Both the position numbers and the translations under genes were made by a program. Below, one piece after another: positions 5,814 to 10,153 of a DNA stretch of 10,153 nt. The notes below the pieces were generated by a model. It searched no databases. It was not told the origin of the DNA and saw only the letters and a list, made by a program, of their open reading frames with translations. This DNA is from Methylococcaceae bacterium (GTDB lineage Bacteria; Pseudomonadota; Gammaproteobacteria; Methylococcales; Methylococcaceae): assembly GCA_028678445.1 (NCBI GenBank), contig JAJRDJ010000340.1, forward strand, positions 1 to 10,153. Reading direction: 5' to 3'. Each line of letters starts with the position of its first letter. Positions within the stretch are counted from its first letter, which is position 1.

Positions 5814-7073
5814 ATGCGGCTTCCCAGCCTCAACGTCCAGATTCTCGCGGCGGCCGTTTTTGGTGCGCTGGCGGGAGCCTACCTGAATCACCAGGGGTCC
5901 GACAGTCCCGAGCAACAATCTCTGCTGCCGGTGCTGCAGTTGACGGGCGGGCTGTTTGTCGACCTGCTCAAAATGGTGCTCATCCCGCTGGTCTTCACCT
6001 CCGTGGCTTCAGGCGTTGCCAGCCTGGGCGGGCATGAGCATTCCGGGCGCATCTGGAGATCGACCCTGATCTACTATTTGGGTACCACGGCGTTGGCGGC
6101 GGTGCTCGGGCTGATCCTGATGAATGTTTTCGAGCCGGGCAAAGGGCTGCAAATCAATCTTTTTGATCAGGCGATGAGCAGCATGAACCGGCCCGACAAC
6201 CTGACTCTGCCGGAATTTCTGCACACGTTTTTACGCAGTATTTTCGTCAGCCCAGTCAAGGCCATGGCGGAGGGCGCCGTCCTGCCGACGGTCATTTTCG
6301 CCTTGCTGCTGGGGCTGTCGATTGCCCGGCGGGGCGAAGGGGCCGACGCGCTTCGTAACTTGCTCAGCGAGGTACTGGAAGTGGTTCTGGTGATGGTGGA
6401 CTGGATCATGCGGATTGCCCCCGTTGGCGTTTTTGCCTTACTTGCACACCTGGTTGCAACGCAACAGGCAGGGTTGTTCGCCAACCTCGCCCTATTCATT
6501 GCCGTTACCATGGGCGGTTTGTTCGCGCACGGGCTGATCGTGTTTCCGGGCATTCTGCTTCTGACGACCGGGACCAAGCCCTGGGGCTTTTTCAGAAGCA
6601 TACAGGAGGCGCTGCTGACGGCTTTCGCGACCTGTTCCAGCTCCGCGACACTGGCGGTAACGATGCGGGTGGCCCGGGAGCACTTGCGCGTGGCGCCGCG
6701 TATTGCCAAATTCATTCTCCCCCTGGGCGCCACCGTGAACATGGACGGCACGGCACTCTATGAGGCAGGCGCCGCCCTGTTCGTGGCCAATCTGGCCGGC
6801 ATCGACCTTAACGTGTTACAGCAAGGCGTAGTCTGCCTGATGGCGATTCTGGCCTCGATCGGCGCGCCGGGGTTACCCAGTGCCGGCATGGTCACCATGA
6901 TCATGGTGTTGCAGTCGGTGGGCCTGCCAATTGAGGCCATTGCCATCCTGCTGCCGGTCGATCGGCTGATTGACGCCGTGCGTACAGCCATCAATGTCGA
7001 GGGCGACCTGGTCGGGTCGGTGGTGATCGACCATTTCAGCAGGCAGGCCAGTTTGGATCACCGCTCGGATTGA
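5814..7073 (+). CDS. Dicarboxylate/amino acid:cation symporter (DAACS family)
   Basis: A 419-residue inner-membrane transporter of the GltP/DctA/GltPh family, which couples uptake of acidic amino acids or C4-dicarboxylates to Na+ or H+. Family landmarks are in the right order: the Ser-rich HP1 tip TCSSSAT (273-279), NMDGT of TM7 (309-313), the HP2 loop GAPGLPSAG (350-358), and the TM8 sequence D-AV-RT-AI-N-VEG-D. In that segment Asp387, Arg390, Asn394 and Asp398 correspond to GltPh Asp394, Arg397, Asn401 and Asp405. The Arg that binds the side-chain carboxylate is present, which favours a dicarboxylic substrate over neutral amino acids. Length is normal. ATG 5814 is chosen; an in-frame TTG at 5805 would add three residues, and neither has a good Shine-Dalgarno, which fits translation after the upstream SIMPL gene. 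Glutamate and C4-dicarboxylates cannot be told apart. Confidence 0.95.
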   Translation: MRLPSLNVQILAAAVFGALAGAYLNHQGSDSPEQQSLLPVLQLTGGLFVDLLKMVLIPLVFTSVASGVASLGGHEHSGRIWRSTLIYYLGTTALAAVLGLILMNVFEPGKGLQINLFDQAMSSMNRPDNLTLPEFLHTFLRSIFVSPVKAMAEGAVLPTVIFALLLGLSIARRGEGADALRNLLSEVLEVVLVMVDWIMRIAPVGVFALLAHLVATQQAGLFANLALFIAVTMGGLFAHGLIVFPGILLLTTGTKPWGFFRSIQEALLTAFATCSSSATLAVTMRVAREHLRVAPRIAKFILPLGATVNMDGTALYEAGAALFVANLAGIDLNVLQQGVVCLMAILASIGAPGLPSAGMVTMIMVLQSVGLPIEAIAILLPVDRLIDAVRTAINVEGDLVGSVVIDHFSRQASLDHRSD

Positions 7074-7108
7074 CCCGGCCTGGCTTGCCAGCCCCGAACC
7101 TTTCCGGA

Positions 7109-7630
7109 CTATTTCCCGCCGCCGGGCGTTCCCGCAGCGGGCGGATGGTAGTCCGGCCATTCGGACCAATGTCCAATGGGCCGGGGGGCCGAGGATTTCG
7201 CCTGATCGAAAGCCGCCTTGTTCTGCATCATGGCCGGGGAGAAACTGCCGGCCAGAGCAGTCAGCTTCTGGGTAATGATTTCCTTCCGCGCTTCCGCCGT
7301 GCTGCCCTGGGGCAGAATGACCACATCGCTGAAACGCCCCACCGGGAGCTCGAGCGCGCCGTTGCTCAGACGGTGGGAGAGCCCGAGCGCGATATAGACG
7401 AGATCGCCATTCAATTGCGGGAGGGTATGGGTGTCCAGCAGAACACTGATGCCGTACTGCCGACCCGGAAACGTGTTGGCGAAATTGGGACTGATACCCC
7501 TGCTCAGCGCCGCCTGGATATCGCTATCGAGCAGCGGCGTGTTGGTGTTGGTGATGCTGGCCTCCCAGTTGATGGCATTGGCGCAGACAGCAAAAAGACT
7601 GAGCAATAATGCGGTCAGGATTCGGCTCAT
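7109..7630 (-). CDS. Small exported protein of unknown function
   Basis: A 173-residue protein with a clear Sec signal peptide: MSRILTALLLSLFAVCANA, cleaved after residue 19 before INWEAS. The Cys16 context (FAVC) does not match a lipobox, so a soluble periplasmic or secreted protein is more likely than a lipoprotein. The mature part has no recognised domain. It contains ISVLLDTHTLPQLNGDLVYIAL, a segment SHRLSNGALELPVGRFSDVVILP that looks beta-rich, a helical EARKEIITQKLTALAGSF, and a Pro/Gly-rich tail (YHPPAAGTPGGGK). ATG 7630 has GGGAG about 8 bases upstream; the earlier in-frame ATG at 7699 would place 23 residues before the signal peptide and is rejected. It is convergent with the symporter (35 bases between stop codons), and its promoter must lie in the structured spacer to its right. 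Confidence 0.85.
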   Translation of the reverse strand: MSRILTALLLSLFAVCANAINWEASITNTNTPLLDSDIQAALSRGISPNFANTFPGRQYGISVLLDTHTLPQLNGDLVYIALGLSHRLSNGALELPVGRFSDVVILPQGSTAEARKEIITQKLTALAGSFSPAMMQNKAAFDQAKSSAPRPIGHWSEWPDYHPPAAGTPGGGK

Positions 7631-7669
7631 GGTCACTCCCGGCAAGAAAAATGGATTTAGCGGATTTTC

Positions 7670-7816
7670 ATGATACAACGCTCTGAAGTTCGATCGCATT
7701 ACGAACCCGTAGCTGTTGCGACGGCTATGCTTTTCGACAATTCCTGCGATGAAAAAAATGACATCGCCCGATCATTTGATGTTGATTATGCAGTGCGTCG
7801 CGTTGGAGCCGAATAA
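7670..7816 (+). CDS. Possible small ORF, 48 residues, unproven
   Basis: ATG 7670 to TAA 7816 reads MIQRSEVRSHYEPVAVATAM and continues with an acidic middle (FDNSCDEKND) and a basic end (YAVRRVGAE). It is soluble-looking, with one Cys. No good Shine-Dalgarno precedes it. It starts 39 bases from, and diverges from, the exported-protein gene. A perfect inverted repeat lies inside it (7746-7767) and another follows it (7883-7906). I recognise no family. It could be a remnant of a longer gene or chance; an internal ATG at 7727 gives 29 residues. Confidence 0.22.
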   Translation: MIQRSEVRSHYEPVAVATAMLFDNSCDEKNDIARSFDVDYAVRRVGAE

Positions 7817-7882
7817 ATTCAAATGATCCTCGTGGTGGACAGGCGTAACAGATTTCATCGTGGGTCAAGTAAAAAGTCTATT

Positions 7883-7906
7883 CCTCTATACGCACTTTGA
7901 TAGAGG
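7883..7906. repeat. Perfect 7-bp inverted repeat with pyrimidine-rich downstream tract
   Basis: CCTCTAT (7883-7889) and ATAGAGG (7900-7906) with a 10-base loop, extendable by a T-G pair. The plus-strand sequence after it is CTTCTTGTCCTCCCTTTT, pyrimidine-rich but not a pure T-run. It could be a weak terminator for a transcript of the 7670 ORF, or an operator for the GH57 gene. Confidence 0.35.
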
Positions 7907-7964
7907 GCTTCTTGTCCTCCCTTTTGCGGCGCTTGCCCTCATAATTGGCAGGTTAGTTCAGACA

Positions 7965-8027
7965 CTGGCGATACCGGCTGACCCGCCAGCAATCCGCCCC
8001 TTCCGAGGGGGGACAGAATCGCCAGCC
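7965..8027 (+). promoter_or_regulatory. Structured leader candidate before the GH57 gene
   Basis: Within the 90 bases before the GH57 start, CTGGCG (7965-7970) can pair with CGCCAG (7984-7989). GGCTG (7976-7980) can instead pair with CAGCC (8023-8027), enclosing the CCCCT/AGGGG tetraloop hairpin (7997-8010). CGCCAGC occurs twice (7984-7990, 8020-8026), so the first strand has two possible partners. This could be a folding switch in the leader RNA, or nothing. Confidence 0.25.
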
Positions 8028-8050
8028 TGATTGTATTAGTGAAGTTTCAC

Positions 8051-9253
8051 ATGCCTGTCATCCATCATGCTCTCGTTCTGAGCCTCCATCAGCCGCACGG
8101 GAATCTCAAGCATCTGTTGGCCGAAAAGCCATGGGAAGCCCGGGAAATTCTTTATGCCTATGACCGCATCCCAAGGTCCCTCTGGGCCTATGAAGATATC
8201 GCCCGGGTTCATCTGTCGCTGTCGGGGAGTCTTCTCGAGACGCTGGCCAATCCGGATTTCCAGAGCAACGTCTATGGCGTGCTGGATTGCGGAGCCTTGC
8301 TCTGGCATCTGCAAAACCGGAACATCATCGACATCTTCGGCACGGCCTACTACCATCCGGTGTTGCCCCTGATTCCCGAAGCCGACCGGGAAGAGCACCT
8401 GATCCGCTGGCAGGGCATCGCCCGGCATCTATTCTGGCGCGAGTCTTTCGAAGGGTTCTGGCCGCCGGAAATGGGTTTCGCGATGGAACTGATTCCCCTG
8501 TTGAAGCGGCTCGGCTACCGCTATGTCATCGTCGATAGCGAACATGTCCAGCCGGTCACCGTCATGAGTCAACATGAAGTCCTTTACCGGCCGCATATCG
8601 CCCGGCACGGCAATGAGGAGATCGTGGTCATCGTCCGCGACCGGGGGCTTTCCGACGCGCAGGCATCGGGCATGGATTACGACTGGTTTGTCAAGGAAGT
8701 GACGCAGCGTACCGAGGATTGCGATTACCCGCCTCTGGTGACGACCTGCAGCGACGGCGAGAACGGTCCCTGGTTCCGTAATACCAACAACGAAGAGAAC
8801 TTCTGGGGCGGTTTTTACCGTGACCTGCTGGAGGCGGCGCGGGCGGATGGCGCGATTCGACCCAGCTTCATCAAGGATTACCTGGATACGTATGGAACTT
8901 ACGGCGAAGTCACGGTGAAAACCGGCGCCTGGAATACCGAATGGCACGATGGTAAGGACTTTGGACAGTGGGCCGGCTCCCCCGTGCAAAAAGAGTCCCT
9001 GCAGCGCCTGGGGGTCGTCAGCAAGGCGGTGCATGACGCCATGCTCGAAGCGGGTGACCGGGAACTGGGCGGGCAGGAGCAGGCGGTGCTTGAAGAGGCG
9101 CACTGGCGCCTGCTGCGGGCCGAAACCAGTTGTAATTTCTACTGGGGCGAGGATTGGGTCCACCGCGCCCACCAGGATCTGGACGATGCCGAAGGCACCC
9201 TCCGCCGTTTCCGCGCCAAGAAATACCTGATTGACGGCGACCCTGGCTGGTAG
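8051..9253 (+). CDS. Glycoside hydrolase family 57 protein
   Basis: A 400-residue protein of the GH57 type, a family of alpha-amylase, 4-alpha-glucanotransferase, amylopullulanase and glycogen branching enzymes working by a retaining mechanism. GH57 landmarks: HHALVLSLHQPHGN with motif-1 HQP at residues 13-15; DRIPRSLWAYEDIARVHLSLSGSLLE (39-64); FWPPEMG (136-142) in the position of the motif with the catalytic nucleophile, proposed here as Glu140; and TCSDGENGPWF (232-242), where Asp235 is the likely acid/base. No signal peptide, so cytoplasmic. The chain is shorter than branching enzymes (about 520 or more), so the exact activity is unclear; it may trim or rearrange alpha-glucans alongside the phosphorylase at the left edge. 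ATG 8051 is preferred; an in-frame GTG at 8039 would add four residues. Both have weak ribosome binding sites (GTGAAG region). It converges with the VOC gene after 37 bases. Confidence 0.93.
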   Translation: MPVIHHALVLSLHQPHGNLKHLLAEKPWEAREILYAYDRIPRSLWAYEDIARVHLSLSGSLLETLANPDFQSNVYGVLDCGALLWHLQNRNIIDIFGTAYYHPVLPLIPEADREEHLIRWQGIARHLFWRESFEGFWPPEMGFAMELIPLLKRLGYRYVIVDSEHVQPVTVMSQHEVLYRPHIARHGNEEIVVIVRDRGLSDAQASGMDYDWFVKEVTQRTEDCDYPPLVTTCSDGENGPWFRNTNNEENFWGGFYRDLLEAARADGAIRPSFIKDYLDTYGTYGEVTVKTGAWNTEWHDGKDFGQWAGSPVQKESLQRLGVVSKAVHDAMLEAGDRELGGQEQAVLEEAHWRLLRAETSCNFYWGEDWVHRAHQDLDDAEGTLRRFRAKKYLIDGDPGW

Positions 9254-9290
9254 CGTTCCAGTCCGGGGCGAGTCACCCTGCGATTGGTTA

Positions 9291-9665
9291 CTACGCGCCG
9301 AACAGCTCGAAGATATTCCCGTCAGGATCGCGGCAGAACACCACAGGCCGGCCCGACTGGCTCGGGGTCATCGCTATACCGGCCTTTTCAAGACGAGCCT
9401 TCAAGGTCCCGAAATCACCGACCTTCAGCGCAATATGCCGCTGCCTGCCCGGATACTCTGCCGGGATGGAGCCAGCCCCGGCCTCCGCCGTAACAATCAG
9501 ATGAAGTTGCCCGGCGCCCACGTCATACCAGACTCCGTCAAAGGCCTTGCCCGGACGGTCAGCGCGGGGGACGAGCCCCAGCACCTGCTCGTAAAAGGCT
9601 CTGGAACGCTCAAGATCATGGACCAGCACCGAGGCATGGTGGAGTGCCAGAATGTTCATGGGCAT
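9291..9665 (-). CDS. VOC (glyoxalase/dioxygenase) superfamily protein
   Basis: A 124-residue single-domain VOC protein made of two beta-alpha-beta-beta-beta modules. The first opens with LHHASVLVHDLERSRAFYEQVLGL and includes GVWYDVGAGQLHLIV; the second is RHIALKVGDFGTLKARLEKAGI, ending in VVFCRDPDGNIFELFG. The positions that bind metal in glyoxalase I, FosA and dioxygenases hold His (LHHAS), His (QLHLI), His (RHIAL) and Glu (IFELF), so a metal site looks intact. The substrate is unknown; glyoxalase, fosfomycin-resistance-like and other lyases share the fold. Two closely spaced starts are possible, ATG 9665 (MPMN) and ATG 9659; neither has a good Shine-Dalgarno. The frame stays open upstream to an ATG at 9824, but the added 53 residues match nothing in the fold. 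Confidence 0.92.
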   Translation of the reverse strand: MPMNILALHHASVLVHDLERSRAFYEQVLGLVPRADRPGKAFDGVWYDVGAGQLHLIVTAEAGAGSIPAEYPGRQRHIALKVGDFGTLKARLEKAGIAMTPSQSGRPVVFCRDPDGNIFELFGA

Positions 9666-9842
9666 TTGGATTTTCGGTCTGACTAAAAAGCTGTGGGTAT
9701 GGCTGAAGGAGAAACCGGCGCTGTGAAGCTTTCGGAAGTCCTCCCTCACGAACCATAGAGTAAACTCAGATACTTTATCTTCTTTGGAGTTGCCCCGGCA
9801 CATATGGAATAGTGGAACGAACAAATCCGAACAGGAGCCCTG
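9666..9842. other. Spacer between VOC gene and disrupted hsdM
   Basis: A 177-base divergent spacer of lower GC content. It must carry the start signals for both genes. AGGAG at 9833-9837 is the hsdM ribosome binding site. TTGGAG (9784-9789) resembles a -35 box, but no good -10 lies 16-18 bases after it. No RNA gene or repeat was recognised. Confidence 0.4.
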
Positions 9843-9942
9843 ATGGCAAGCAACGAATCAACCAATACCGACCTGGCCTACGCCGACACCCTTTGGAAGT
9901 CGGCCGACGCGCTGCGCGGTCAGGTGGACGCGGCCGAGTACA
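9843..9942 (+). pseudogene. hsdM: 5' fragment of type I restriction-modification methyltransferase subunit, truncated by IS insertion
   Basis: The first 33 codons match the N-terminus of type I R-M system M subunits: MASNES, then DTLWKSADALRGQVDAAEY (residues 15-33), which in intact proteins continues into the conserved KHVVLGLIFLKYISD-like helix. HsdM is an adenine-specific DNA methyltransferase working with HsdS and HsdR. Here the similarity stops after TAC 9939-9941, exactly where an IS3-family terminal repeat begins, and the frame then runs through IS sequence to a stop at 10041-10043, giving a 66-residue chimera. A strong AGGAG lies 5 bases before the ATG, so the start signals were functional. 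The remaining roughly 450-500 residues would lie beyond the IS, outside the window, if still present. Confidence 0.8.
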
Positions 9943-9968
9943 TGCGGTGGCCCCGAAAGGTTGGACAG
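9943..9968. repeat. Probable terminal inverted repeat of the IS3-family element
   Basis: It starts with TG and contains GGCCCC, GAAAGG and TTGGACAG in the order seen in IS3-family ends. It was identified by resemblance only, because the other end is not in the window. Confidence 0.55.
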
Positions 9969-10000
9969 AAATTTACCGGCTTTAGGTGGGATCCTGCGGT

Positions 10001-10153
10001 TTATGCTGCCGGGTGGAATGACAACAAATTGAAGTACACCTGATCCGGGGTTGGTCCGTCAAGCGAGGAATGCGGACGGCGCTGGTTATAGAACCGGAAG
10101 TAGCGCTCCAAGCCTTGTTTAGCCTGAGCGACCGAATCATAGGCGTGCAAATA
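10001..10153 (-). CDS. IS3-family transposase (OrfB), C-terminal end
   Basis: Read on the minus strand from the window edge, 50 residues end at TAA (plus-strand TTA 10001-10003). They include YDSVAQAKQGLERYF and YNQRRPHSSLDGPTPDQVY, the highly conserved C-terminal signature of the IS3-family DDE transposase integrase-core domain (YNxxRPHSSLxGxTPxxVY). The catalytic DDE residues lie upstream in the part outside the window. The last residues (FNLLSFHPAA) are more variable. The gene overlaps, on the opposite strand, the tail of the hsdM-IS chimeric reading frame. Whether the element is complete and active cannot be judged here. Confidence 0.92.
   Translation of the reverse strand, partial: YLHAYDSVAQAKQGLERYFRFYNQRRPHSSLDGPTPDQVYFNLLSFHPAA

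Larger units (their letters stand above)
7631..8050. other. 420-base spacer with several inverted repeats
   Basis: The spacer between the divergent exported-protein and GH57 genes is less GC-rich than its flanks. Apart from the possible small ORF at 7670-7816, it holds inverted repeats: GCGATG/CATCGC (7746-7751/7762-7767, loop 10), CCTCTAT/ATAGAGG (7883-7889/7900-7906), CTGGCG/CGCCAG (7965-7970/7984-7989) and CCCCT/AGGGG (7997-8001/8006-8010). CATAAT at 7940-7945 resembles a -10 box but no -35 lies at proper spacing. No tRNA or known riboswitch consensus was recognised. Confidence 0.6.
9943..10153 (-). mobile_element. IS3-family insertion sequence, one end (continues past window)
   Basis: The element enters at about 9943 and runs off the right edge. 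Its 3' transposase end is on the minus strand, so this is the right (orfB-distal) end. The terminal sequence TGCGGTGGCCCCGAAAGG followed by TTGGACAG resembles IS3-family (IS150-like) inverted repeats, which open with TG and carry a CCCC-AAA-TTGGACA core. The boundary coincides with the loss of hsdM similarity. The partner repeat and any 3-5 bp target duplication are outside the window, so the exact base is an estimate. Confidence 0.75.

Noticed and set aside
6167..6751. 194-codon minus-strand ORF inside the symporter gene
   Set aside because: It is antisense to the conserved DAACS helices; a shadow frame.
7080..7091. CTGGC-TT-GCCAG dyad between the convergent symporter and exported-protein genes, considered as a bidirectional terminator
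   Set aside because: The loop is only two bases and there is no T-tract on either strand.
8429..9172. 247-codon minus-strand ORF inside the GH57 gene
   Set aside because: It is antisense to the GH57 motifs and has no recognisable domain.
9666..9824. N-terminal extension of the VOC protein
   Set aside because: The added 53 residues are not part of the VOC fold, and the fold begins at the MPMNILALHH starts.
1..10153. tRNA, rRNA, CRISPR array, or novel multi-gene defence cassette
   Set aside because: No cloverleaf, rRNA motif or regularly spaced repeat was seen. The only defence-related sequence is the truncated hsdM.

Overview
This window looks like chromosomal DNA from a GC-rich gammaproteobacterium. 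The gene set (alpha-glucan phosphorylase, GH57 glycosidase, FmdB-type zinc ribbon protein, DUF2231 membrane protein, SIMPL-domain protein, DAACS symporter) and the codon use suggest a methanotroph-like Methylococcaceae member, but that lineage call is inference only. No rRNA, tRNA or CRISPR array was seen. Most of the window is ordinary housekeeping and metabolic sequence. Only the right edge shows clear mobile DNA.

Left part (1-2226, plus strand): the 3' end of an alpha-glucan (glycogen) phosphorylase, then, probably in the same transcript, a protein of about 364 residues that I cannot assign. Next (2312-3559, minus strand) come a four-helix DUF2231 membrane protein with a histidine-rich tail and a Nudix hydrolase with a perfect Nudix box. 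The Nudix gene diverges from an FmdB-family zinc-ribbon gene (3706-4026), which is followed by two small hairpins.

Middle (4267-7073, plus strand): a 213-residue protein that appears to join two small uncharacterised domains, a terminator-like structured spacer, an exported SIMPL/DUF541 protein, and a DAACS dicarboxylate/acidic amino acid symporter with its substrate-binding residues intact. A convergent minus-strand gene (7109-7630) encodes a small exported protein of unknown role.

Right part: a 420-base spacer (7631-8050) holds several inverted repeats and one possible 48-residue ORF. It precedes a GH57 glycoside hydrolase, which could act in the same alpha-glucan metabolism as the phosphorylase at the left edge. 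A convergent VOC/glyoxalase-fold gene follows. The final 310 bases hold the first 33 codons of a type I restriction-modification methyltransferase (hsdM), preceded by a good ribosome binding site. It is cut off by an IS3-family insertion sequence whose terminal repeat begins near 9943 and whose transposase C-terminus is read on the minus strand to the window edge. A disrupted restriction-modification locus is therefore the main accessory feature. I found no convincing new multi-gene system.
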